From: Benincasa hispida
Taxonomy: Eukaryota; Streptophyta; Magnoliopsida; Cucurbitales; Cucurbitaceae
NCBI RefSeq assembly: GCF_009727055.1
Contig: NC_052349.1
Span: 40,102,029 to 40,166,028 of the forward strand
Direction of reading: 5' to 3'
DNA length: 64,000 nt
Shown here: positions 54,647 to 64,000 of the stretch, one piece after another
Position numbering within the stretch: the first letter of the stretch is position 1
Layout of the letters: every line of letters begins with the position of its first letter
The notes under the pieces: model-generated
Database searches by the model: none
What the model was told of the DNA's origin: nothing
Seen by the model: only the letters and a program-made list of their open reading frames with translations
Made by a program: the position numbers and the translations under genes

Positions 54647-56931
54647 TCTGTCACAATGAATTTACATTCTTGGTGGGTGTAAAGCATGTCTACATTCTGT
54701 TTAAGTGTTAGATATGTTTGTGGATGTGGATTGATGGAGTTTCTGGGTTGGTTTCCTCTGGTTGTTGAATTATTTTACATTTGAAAGTTAATTATAAGAG
54801 CCCCTGTATTTTTGGGCATATTAACTTGCTATCGAGTCTGTAATGCAAAGTGTTTGAGTCAATTTGATTCGTTCGTGATGAAGTTTCAAGGTATGTTGAT
54901 GCGCAATACTTCGAGGAAGAAGGAGACCAAGTGTTGGTCAGATCGTGTAAATGATGGAGGTAAGCGATCGTTGAGTATGGGATACTCAGCTGTAAAGTGG
55001 ACGCGTGTGCACTAAACGATCATGTAGCTCAACAAGCTTCATCGCTTAGTCATTGACTACACGATCACATAGTAATTGTTACTTGACGCTTGTTATTCTA
55101 TCAACTAGACGATCATGCCTCACAATACTGTAGTCGTCTAGACGATTGTTTAGACTTATGTTTTTTAAATTTAGTGTGCTAAACGATTGAGTGGCCTCAT
55201 GCTTCATTGCATTGTAAATGATACTCGATCGTAGCTAAGCGATTGTGGTTACTCACCCAACTAAACGATCAGGGAAGACTTCGCCTGAGCGGTTCAAGAA
55301 CCGATTCGCTTGTGAACCGGTTTTCTCGATGGTTTTATGTAATAAATAGAATTTATTTTCGTTTTTTGAGGCTAATCATCCCGGTCCATTAATTTTGTGA
55401 ATGTATATAAGATGTATGTTTTATTATATGTCATATAGTATGCCATATAGATGAAATCCCACTATAGGTTATGCATTTGCATCATATCTATATTGTAAGA
55501 GTTATGATATAGTAGTTTGCATGATTAAATTACTTAAAGAGCATGCTCATGCATCATATAATATTATAAGTGTTTTAGTATAAGGGTGTATGGAAGCATG
55601 TATGCTTAGTTCATTACCAAGTATATAAGAGTTATATATAGTAATGAATGGACATTGCATGAAACATGACACATAGGTTAAATTTATAAATGTTATAAAT
55701 ACCTAGTTATGTATAGCAATGTGAATGGTTTTTGTTGTTTCTTTTATAAGAGTTATAAGGGAAATTAGAACTAAAATCAATAAGAAAGACATGCATGCAA
55801 ACTTTGGCTTGAATCATGTTTTTAAAAAGAGTTTTAAAACTTAATTGAGATAGACCTAAAATCAAGATTCTAATGAGATTAGAAACCTAAGTTTTAATCT
55901 TTTAATCAGTTTAATAGGATTAAATTGACTAATAAAAGATTAAATATGTAGCAAATCTATCTATGAGGAACCTTTTGTCTAAGGTGGGTTCTGTCTAGGC
56001 TGGGGTACTTAAGCTGACGGAAATGGAACACCCTTACCTGGGAACCTACCTGGAAAGGTGAATTAGATAGATTTGATGCATGCATGCAAATTTGAGGATA
56101 GTCCATTAAATATTTTAATGGGACTTTACTTGAACTTGTTTAATTTCGAAGAAAAGAGTTGTTTTTGAGCAAATTAAACACATTTAAATAAAATCAGTAG
56201 TTGGATGATCTAAGTTAATGAACCCCTAGGTAGAACATTTTGTGGGAGGTACTTGGGGTATATAATACTTCACTAAACCTCTTCACGTTTCTCCCTTTAT
56301 CCATGAGATCTATCCTCGGCCTCGTGGCACCCTGGGAGTGTCCTTCTAAAGGATGTATTTGGCTAGGTCAATACCAAGGTGAATGGATAGAATGTTCATA
56401 GTAAGTGGGAGTGGGACGTGTGACAATATATCCCACGGTATCTCTCATTAAGTTGGATAATGTTTTTGTGCATCGCCTCGAGGCACCCTGGGAGTGTCCC
56501 ACTATAGGATGGCAGTTTTGCATGACTCTTTATCTGATCTCATGTATATGATAAGGTTGATTTAGTCTCTTGTCCTAATCTGCTTTTTCGCTACGGTGGG
56601 TGCATTAGGGCAGGATTCTAGGTTCGAAAAATAAAGGGTTACACTTATGCGAAAGTGTTATAGGTTAACAGTTCTTGGACTAAAAAATGGCGACTGTTAG
56701 TGTCAGTTACAAAAGTTGTTTCTACCTAATGGTTGAGAATGTCTCATCCCAGTGAATGGGCATTTGATCACCCCACCGATGATTTTTGTCCTGCCTCGCT
56801 GGGGCATCATTGCGAAATAGATGTTTTTTCCCATAAGGTACATGGAAACTATTTTGCTAAAACTAAAATTGGTGTTAAAAGTGATATTGCATAGACTCAT
56901 TCAATTTGTTCTGTTTTTCAGAAATGTTAGA
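54647..56931 (+). other. Leader of the plus-strand copia element
   Basis: 2.3 kb without a meaningful open frame between the LTR and gag. It shares order-conserved blocks with the minus-strand leader at 17382-19583 and includes scattered CTAAACGATC-type motifs between 54940 and 55280 (for example ACTAAACGATCATGTAGC near 55012). Confidence 0.7.
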
Positions 56932-57780
56932 ATGGCTACAGCCACATTAGCTCTAATAAGCACCAATAAGTTGACTGGCAAGAATTACGTTAGTCGGAAA
57001 CACACAATAACTGCAATTTTAATCATCGATGAACTGAGGTTCGTCCTTACGGAGGAATGTCCTCCTATTTCGACTCAGAACGCCACTCGAAATGTTCGGA
57101 AGGCTTATGAGAGATGGACACGGGCAAACGAGAAGGCCCGAGCTTACATCTTGGCCAGTCTAAACGACATTTTGGCCAAGAAGCATGAGCCTATGGTCTC
57201 GGCATGTGAGATCATGGAATCCCTGCGGGGAATGTTCGGACAGCCGTCTGGACAGCTTAAGCACGAAGCTCTGAAATGCATCTTCAACTCTAAAATGGAG
57301 GAAGGTAGATCTGTTGGTGAACATGTTCTGTGATGGTCCACTTCAATGTGGCAGAGATGAATGGGTCACGCATTGATGAGGGTAGCCAGGTTAGCATAAT
57401 TCTGCACTCGTTGCCAGATAGCTTCTTACATTTGTCAGTAATGCTATACTAAACAAACTGAACTATACCCTTACAACTCTCCTCAATGAGTTGTAGACAT
57501 TCCAATCTTTGCTGAAAAGTAAGAAGAAGAAGGTAAATGAGGCAAATGTTGCTTCATCTTCAAAGAAGTTCCATCGAGGTTCGACCTCAGCAACTAAGTC
57601 TACACTTACTTCTAACACTTCCAAGTGGAAGAAGAAGAATGGTGGTAAGGGGAAGGGGAAGACACCTGCTAATCTACAGTCTGCCACTTAGCGGGGAAGG
57701 CGACCAACATCGGTTGACAAAGAAAAGTGTTCCATTGCAACCAAGATGAAGATTGGAAGCGAAATTTTCCTCGCTGGATA
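56932..57780 (+). pseudogene. Copia Gag, broken
   Basis: It starts MATATLALISTNKLTGKNY and continues through ITAILIIDELRFVLTEE, NEKARAYILASLNDILAKKH, IMESLRGMFGQPSGQLKHEA and GEHVL to a stop at 57333. It then resumes in another frame (VHFNVAEMNGS, LPDSFL) and, after stops near 57450, continues as LNEL-TFQSLLKSKKKK and a lysine-rich tail. The zinc-knuckle region (FHCNQDEDWKRNF, near 57733-57770) has lost its first and last cysteines. Compared with the copy at 16615-17381 the order is the same; both are defective in different places. Confidence 0.85.
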
Positions 57781-58278
57781 AAGGAGAAGAAGAAGGTTAA
57801 AGTCAAGGCAAAACAAGCTAAATATTATTTACTAGTTTTGGAAACCTGTTTAGTGGAGAATGATGATTCTGCCTAGATTATTGACTCTGAGGCCATTAAT
57901 AATGTTTGTTCTTCTTTTTAGGGGATTAAATCCTGGCAGCAGCTTGAGGTTAGAGAGATGACGATGCAAGTAGGCACTGGGCACGTCGTTTCAGCTATGG
58001 CAGTGGGAGGACTCCAATTGATTTTACAGAAGAAATTTATCATTTTGAATGATGTGTATGTAGTTCCCAAGTTAAAGTGGAACTTAATTTCTGTAAAGTA
58101 TCTGATAGAATGTAAATATACTCTTCACTTTGAATTGAATAAAGTGTTTATTCTTAAAGATGGTGTTGAGATTTCTTCAGCAAAACTGAAAAATGATTTG
58201 TATGTGTTAAGGCCGTTAGCAACAAATTCCTTCCATAACACAGAGATGTTTAAAACTGCTGTAACTCAAAACAAATGA
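57781..58278 (+). pseudogene. Copia protease region, active site lost
   Basis: The D-S-G catalytic motif is changed to D-S-E (segment IIDSEAINNVCSS, near 57876-57915) and the tryptophan before it is a stop. The open frame 57958-58278 continues with GTGHVVSAMAVGGLQLILQK, VYVVPKLKWNLISVKYL and LYVLRPLATNSFHN, all in register with the minus-strand copy. Confidence 0.85.
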
Positions 58279-59519
58279 CTTAAGGTTTCTTCAAAAGAAA
58301 ATAACCAATTTTGACACCTTCGATTAGGGCACATCAATCTCAATAAGATTGAGAGGTTGGTGAAGAATGGACTTCTAAGTGAGTTATAGGAAAATTCTTT
58401 ACCTGTGTGCGAGTAATGCCTTGAGGGTAAGATGACTAAAATACCTTTTATTGGAAAAGGTTATCGAGCCAAAGAGCCTCTAGAGTTAGTGCATTCAAAC
58501 TTTTGTGGTTCGATGAATGTACGAGCCAAGGGAGGCTATGAGTAGTATTTCATCACTTTTACTCATGATTACTCTTGGTATGGGTATGTTTATTTGATGC
58601 AATGGAAGTTTGAATCCTTTGAAAAGTTCAGATAATTCAAGGCTGAAGTTGAAAACGTATTGGATAGATGGATTAAAACACATCAATCGGATCGAGGGAG
58701 AGAGTTTTTGGATTTTGAGTTCCAGAACTATTTAATAGAACATGGAATTATTTCCCAACTCTCAGCGCCTGGTACACCTCAGCAAAATGGTGTATCGAAG
58801 AGGAGAAATAGGACCTTGTTGGACATAGTTCGGTTGATGATGAGTTACGCTTCCTTACCGAACTTATTTTGGGATTTTACAGTGGAGATGTCAGCTTATA
58901 TCCTCAACTGTGTACCTTTCAAGAGTGTTGCCAGAACATATTTGGAGTTTTGGAACGAGCGTAAAGCTAGTTTGCATCACTTCTGCATATAGAATTACCC
59001 AGCACATGTGCTTGAGGCTAATCCAAAGAAACTGGAACCACGTTCGAGGCTGTGCCTATTTGTAGGCTACCCCAAAGGTACACGAGGGGGTTACTTTTAT
59101 GATCCTAAGGAAAACAAAGTGTTTGTGTCGATGAACACTACCTTCCTGGAGGAGGATCATATAAGGAAGCATAGTCCACGTAGTAAGATCGTGTTGCATG
59201 AACTTTCCAACGAAACTACTGAAGCTTCAACAAGAGTTTTTGAAGGGCTTACTCCATCAACAAGAGTTGTTGATGGAAGTTCATCTGGTAGGTCACTTCC
59301 ACCTCAAGAGATTAGGGAACCTTGACGTAGTGGGAAGGTTGTGAACCCACCTATTTGCTATATGGGTTTCACTGAAATTCTGGCTATGGTAGTCGATGGT
59401 GAGGTTGAGGATCCGTTATCTTATCAGAAGGAAATGAAGGATGTTAACCGGGATGAAAGAGTCAAAGCCATGGATCTCAAGTTGGAGTCATATACTTCAA
59501 CTCAGTATGGGATCTTGTA
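58279..59519 (+). pseudogene. Copia integrase, broken
   Basis: A GAG-pre-integrase-like LGHINLNKIERLVKNGLL and the zinc-binding C-x4-GKMTKIPF region with stops come first. Then come LELVHSNFCGSM (the conserved Asp changed to Asn), FTHDYSWYGYVY, SDRGREFLDFEF, and SAPGTPQQNGVSKRRNRTLL (near 58762-58820) with the expected glutamate of NGVSE changed to lysine. The C-terminal part LCLFVGYPKGTRGGYFYDP (59050-59105) and a Ser/Thr-rich linker to 59325 follow. Stops near 58990, 59325 and 59517 break the frame. Confidence 0.85.
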
Positions 59520-60908
59520 GATCAACTTGATGGGTTAAAACCTATAGGTTGTAAATAGATTTACAACAGGAAACGAGGTTCCGATGGGAAGGTGCAAACC
59601 TTCAGCCTTTTAGCAAAGGGTTATACCCAGGTGGAGGAAGTCGACTATAAGGAGTCTTTCTCGCTTGTTGCCATGTTGAAGTCTATCTGCATTCTCCTGT
59701 CCATTTCCTCATATTATGACTATGAGATATGGCAAATGGACGTCAAGATTTCCTTTCTGAATGGTAATCTTGAGGAGACCATTTATATGGTGCAGCCCGA
59801 GGGATTCACTGATCAAGGTCAAGAGAAAAAAGTTTGCAAACTGAATCGGTCCATTTATGGGCTAAAACAGGCATCTCGATCTTGGAACATTCGGTTTGAT
59901 ACTGCGATTAAATCGTACGACTTTGACCAAAATGTTGATGAGCCTTGTCTCTACAAGAAAATCATCGTCAGTTCAGTAGTTATCCTAGTGTTGTATGTAG
60001 ATGATATCCTACTCATTGGGAATCATGTACGTCTATTGACATCAGTTATGAACTGGCTAGCTACCTAATTTCAAATGAAATATTTAAGAGAGGCTCAGTT
60101 TGTTATTGGTATTCAGATCTTTCAGGATCGGAAGAATAAAGTGCTAATGCTGTCTCAGGCATCGAACATTGACACGATGTTGCTCAAGTACTCGATGTAG
60201 AACTTCAAAATGGGCCTACTTCCTTTTAGGCATGAAGTTACATTATCTAAGGAAATGTGTCCCAAGACACCTCAAGAGGTTAAAAAGATGAGACAGATCC
60301 CCTATGCATCTGTTGTTGGCAGTTTGATGTATGCGATATTGTGTACTAGACTAGACATCTGTTACGCTATGTGGATTGTCAGTAGATATCAGTCTAATTC
60401 AGGACAGGATCACTGGACTGCCATCAAGAACATCCTCAAGTATCTTCGGAGAACGAGAGACTACATGATCATGTATGGATCCAAGGATTTGATCCTTACT
60501 AGATACACGGACTCTGATTTTCAGACTGATAAGGATTCTCGAAAATCCACTTCAAGCTCAGTGTTCACTCTTAACGGAGGAGCTGTAGTGTGGCAAAGCA
60601 CTAAGCGGGGGTGCATCACTGACTCCACGATAGAGGCCGAGTATATAGCGGCTTGTGAAGCTACTAAGGAGGCCGTTTGGCTCAAGAAGTTCCTGACTGA
60701 TCTGGAAGTTGTTCCAGACATGTCTAGGCCTATCATTCTTTATTGTGATAATAATGGTGCTGATGCAAACTCCAGGGATCCTAGGAGTCTTAAGCACAAC
60801 AAACATATAGAGCGGAAGTTTCATCTCATCCGCGATAGTCATAAAGATCGCTTCGGAGCACAACTTACTGACCCATTTACGAAGGCTCTCACGGCTACAG
60901 TTTTTTAG
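59520..60908 (+). pseudogene. Copia reverse transcriptase and RNase H, broken
   Basis: RT runs from KGYTQVEEVDYKESFSLVAM (59608-59670) through EIWQMDVKISFLNGNLEETI and SIYGLKQASRSW to VLYVDDILLIGN (59988-60022), where the catalytic Y-V-D-D is intact. A stop near 60066 and another near 60198 separate it from RMRQIPYAS-like sequence, LMYAILCTRLDICYAM and the RNase H motifs YTDSDFQTDKDSRKSTS (60502-60555), STIEAEYIAACEATKEAVWL (60628-60690) and LYCDNNGA. The end has HNKHIERKFHLIRDSH fused after a deletion to LTDPFTKALTATVF, so the usual segment between HLIR and ADPFTK is shortened. Confidence 0.9.
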
Positions 60909-61043
60909 GGTCACTTTCAAAGCATGGGTCTACGGGACTGCCTGCGGCTAGACCAGGCAAGTGAGAGATTTTTGTACTGGGCCTTAGTGCCCTAATTTAT
61001 TGTTTTATACTTGTTGTTATCTTGTACACCCACTCGCTTTAGA

Positions 61044-61056
61044 ACAAGTGGGAGAT
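61044..61056 (+). promoter_or_regulatory. Polypurine tract of the plus-strand copia element
   Basis: ACAAGTGGGAGAT lies immediately before the 3' LTR start TATTGGG. It is the plus-strand DNA synthesis primer site and confirms the LTR start used here. Confidence 0.8.
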
Positions 61057-62480
61057 TATTGGGTTTGATGCCCTAAACTCTCGTAGGGTCTTGTAGTCTG
61101 TAAACACTTATATGAATAAACGCTTGTGATGTAATAATATGAGATATTTTCTTCATTGTTGTCTATGAAATATGAGATATTTTATTTGCATTTACAACAA
61201 ACCAATAAACTAAGATCCCTGGTTGTCGTTGTAACTTAAGTATGTATTTGAAGACATACAAGTGGATCATGCCTTAAGTGATAACCTAAGTGATCTGTAG
61301 TATATGGATATAGGAGAGAAACCTTATCCTGGTGATACTACGAAGACGACCCGATTTGTAGATAGTTACAAGTGTTGTGACGTGCTACAGATGATTTGAT
61401 CCTGATTATTCATGTGGAGACATACAAGCAAGAGTGTCCTATAGAAAAGAGTTTGTATAAGACCGAACCATGAAAGTGTTTAGTCTCGTTATATAACGCT
61501 GTTCATGACAAAGACTTTCATTTCACTATAGGTAACATAACCTTAATCCTGAGTGAGTTGGAAACTTCTGCCTATGAGAGAAGTCCTTTGATTTGCATGA
61601 GTGCGAGCTGCCAGATTGTCGACTCAAACTTGCCACTTTAGAGATTTGTCTGATTGGGGAGCTGGAAACTTAGCTACACAAGATGGAATTCACTCCTTGC
61701 CCGAAGCAGGGGTACGTAGATAGATTGCTCCCTTAAGGGCTGATTCTAGGGCTTGAGCGATGTGGCACCACATACCTTCTCATGGCCCGAGGAGTGTCCA
61801 CTCATAGTAGAACTATGTTGTATTGTTCATTAGAGGAATCAGTGGTACTTAAAGAGTTAGATGTAACTACAGGAGAAAAACGATAAATTGTCCCAGATGT
61901 ACTTACTAGCATTTGTGAAGGGTTATCATACTGTTGATTGGTTATATCCGATGGGCACAGAAATATATCTGTAGTGAGAAAAGTGCAGCTGTTAGTCTTT
62001 AGTGGAGTGCCCAACAGTTAACTAATAGTGGATCTCGTGATTAAAGAGTTTACTCAGTTATTCATTTACCATTGGAACTTCAAGCTACAGGTCTATAAGG
62101 TCCCTTTGGTCACTCAATATATTCAAGTTGAGAATAAGTTTTTGGGTCAGTTTGAAGTGTTCAAATTAACAAGAGGAAGTTTGATTATATATGATATAAT
62201 TAAACTGGTTCAATTATATGTGATATACTTGACATGATGTATGAGATACATTATTTGGAGGATTTTGATATAAATATGATTTATATTATGTAAAGGAGGA
62301 AATGACTATGGCTATGTTACATATGATGTGATATTAAAGCTACAGGTCATAAATATAATATGATAAGTTAGTTATTATATTTATTTATAATTAAAACAAT
62401 TATACGATAATTGTAAGCGGTTTCTCCTTTAACCGTGCATGAAGTGGGAGGTTATGTTCAGTTTTCATAACTAAAGGATA
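61057..62480 (+). mobile_element. 3' LTR of the plus-strand copia element, truncated
   Basis: It aligns with 52536-53980 of the 5' LTR and stops after AACTAAAGGATA, where the next base begins gypsy integrase sequence on the minus strand. The last ~0.65 kb of the LTR is missing. Confidence 0.85.
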
Positions 62481-63418
62481 CAATTGAAACTGGAGCTCCA
62501 AACTGACTTACGACTGGATCAACATATAGCTTAACTAGTTGGTCCTGGGTATAAGTGGCTTTAATAGGTAAAAACTTAGCTGTTTTTGTCAATCTATCCA
62601 CAATTACCCATATACCATCATAGCTTGCTGGTGTCTTAGGTAATCCATACAAGAAATCCATCGTAATATGTTCCCACTTCCATTCTGGTACTGGGAGTGG
62701 ATTAAGTAATCCTGTTGGTTTCTGTCTCTCTGGTTTAACTTGTTGACATATTAGACACTTGTCAACATACTCTGCTATTTCTTTTTTATACCCGGCCACC
62801 AGTACGATTTCTTTAATGTTCTGTACATCTTCGTACTGCCTAGGTGCATAGCATATGCCAAACTATGTGTTTCTTCTAGGATAGCTTGTCTAAGAGCTAA
62901 GTTCTTAGGTACGCAAATCCTACCCTCTTTTAGTAGTACTTTGTCTGCTCTTAGTTGATAGTCCGTCCTCAATTCTTTATCCACTTCTTCAGCTAACTTC
63001 TGAAGATCAGAATCCTTTAATTGCCCACGTAGAATATTTTCTATAAGAGTAGGATGTACTTGAAATAAGGCTAGTAATTCTCCTTTTCGACCTATTGATA
63101 ATGCTGCCCTAACATTATACAACTCATAGATCAATCTACCCTTCACTGAATTAATACTAGCTCCAGCTGATCTAGTTTTTCGACTTAAAGCATCAGCTAC
63201 CACATTTGCTTTACCTGGGTGATAGTTAATTGTACAGTCATTATCTTTAATCAATTCAAGCCATCTTTTCTGTCTTAGGTTTAGTTCCTTTTGATCAAAG
63301 ATATGCTTTAGACTTTTATGGTCTGTAAATATATGACATCGCTCACCAAATAGGCAATGTCTCCACAATTTTAGAGCTAACACAACTGCTGCTAATTTTA
63401 AGTCATGTGTAGGGTAAT
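62481..63418 (-). pseudogene. Chromovirus RNase H end and integrase N-terminal half
   Basis: The frame 63422-62775 gives the RNase H end ([41 protein letters not shown]), the tether and the integrase zinc region ([15 protein letters not shown]). After a frame shift near 62790 it continues with CLICQQVKPERQKPTGLLNP, WEHITMDFLYGLP (first catalytic Asp) and IWVIVDRLTKTAKFLP, ending at QFGAPVSIV where the second catalytic Asp should follow. The break is the junction with the copia LTR. Confidence 0.85.
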
Positions 63419-64000
63419 TCATTCATGCTTCTTTAATTGTCGCGAAGCATAGGCTACTACTTTTCCCTCTTGCATCAGCACACATCCTAACCCTTGTCGG
63501 GATGCATCACAATAGACCTCAAAACCCTTACCTGGTGTAGGTAGAGTTAATATTGGTGCTGATACTAACCTTTGTTTCAGCACTTGAAAACTATGCTCGC
63601 ATTCTGGCGACCATTCAAACATCGCATCTTTTCTGGTCAGGTTTGTTAATGGAAGGGCTATCTTAGAGAAACCCTCCACGAATCTCTTATAATAACCTGC
63701 TAAACCCAGAAAACTGCGTACTTTTGTTACATTCAGGGGTCGTTCCCAATTAACTATTACTTTTATCTTTTGGGAATCAACACTAACTTCGTCAGTTGAA
63801 ACTATATGCCCAAGAAATATGACTTGATTTAACCAAAAATCACACTTACTAAATTTGGCATATAACTTCTTTTCTCTTAAAGTTTGTAATACCATCCTTA
63901 GATGTTCTTTGTGTTTTTTCGCACTACTGGAATACAATAGTATGTCATCTATGAATACTATCACAAACTAATCTAGATAAGAATGGAATATCCTATTCAT
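63419..64000 (-). pseudogene. Chromovirus reverse transcriptase palm/thumb and RNase H start
   Basis: The frame gives [20 protein letters not shown], with the catalytic F-x-DD intact, then [58 protein letters not shown] and [18 protein letters not shown] stop replaces the codon before FVIVFIDD (near 63967) and a frame shift at about 63420 separates it from the rest of RNase H. The N-terminal RT lies beyond the window. Confidence 0.85.

Larger units (their letters stand above)
52536..62480 (+). mobile_element. Ty1/copia retrotransposon, near full length, defective
   Basis: The order is 5' LTR (52536-54646), leader, gag (from 56932), protease, integrase, RT and RNase H (to 60908), polypurine tract (61044-61056) and 3' LTR (61057-62480, truncated). 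The two LTRs are closely similar, starting TATTGGGGTTGATGCCCTAA and TATTGGGTTTGATGCCCTAA. Coding regions contain many stops and shifts. It inserted into an older minus-strand copia LTR (52131-52535). Its 3' end is cut and joined to gypsy pol, so the right target-site duplication is lost. YVDDILLIGN-type RT and long LTRs fit the Tork/Angela/TAR side of copia, but the lineage is not certain. Confidence 0.9.
62481..64000 (-). mobile_element. Tekay-like Ty3/gypsy chromovirus pol fragment
   Basis: From the right window edge leftward the minus strand encodes part of RT, RNase H and the first part of integrase, ending inside the integrase core where it joins a copia LTR. The sequence style ([44 protein letters not shown]) matches the Tekay/Del lineage. 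No LTR, chromodomain or gag is in the window. Confidence 0.85.

Overview
The window reads as repeat-dense nuclear DNA of a dicot plant. It is AT-rich, contains a gene with GT-AG introns, and is packed with nested Ty1/copia and Ty3/gypsy LTR retrotransposons, MITEs and tRNA-derived SINE-like repeats. Several repeats resemble families I associate with cucurbits (Cucurbitaceae), but that placement is inference and no search was possible.

1-12,457: a decayed plus-strand Athila/Tat-like Ty3/gypsy element, from the gag tail to the 3' LTR. It is interrupted by a solo LTR (2528-4328, TSD CTTAC), a hAT-type MITE (5069-5477, 8-bp TSD) and another LTR (7645-11390), which itself holds a further solo LTR (9158-11017, TSD ATTAG). 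12,458-23,265: minus-strand Ty1/copia material. It comprises an LTR of 2.6 kb, a gag-protease-integrase region with leader, PBS and 2.0 kb 5' LTR (15071-21597), a reverse transcriptase fragment fused to an LTR start (21598-22612), and an LTR scrap.

23,300-28,600: an island holding the only convincing host gene. This is a five-exon minus-strand Nudix hydrolase gene (CDS 28064 down to 24881, 233 aa) with a complete Nudix box and a candidate TATA box at 28569-28575. 28,600-46,150: AT-rich intergenic DNA with several MITE families, SINE-like repeats, foldback repeats, a LINE pol remnant, an LTR-like direct-repeat pair (37754-38221 and 41150-41611) and a CACTA-like terminus. I see no host gene there.

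46,150-64,000: stacked elements. A minus-strand copia LTR fragment is split by a gag-only Ty3/gypsy element (46365-52130, TSD CATAT). That element carries three tandem 3' LTRs joined by 45-bp linkers, the middle one a left/right chimera of its neighbours, and one holds a solo LTR (47872-49686, TSD GAAAT). Next comes a nearly full-length but defective plus-strand Ty1/copia element (52536-62480), whose 3' LTR is cut and joined to the inside of a minus-strand Tekay-like chromovirus pol gene (62481-64000).

The retroelement genes encode Gag (particle), protease, integrase and reverse transcriptase/RNase H, but every copy carries stops, frameshifts or lost catalytic residues, so none looks autonomous. 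The most unusual signal is a ~22-bp-periodic array of a 16-nt palindrome (type CTACACGATCGTGTAG) found both inside copia LTRs and in copia leader regions.
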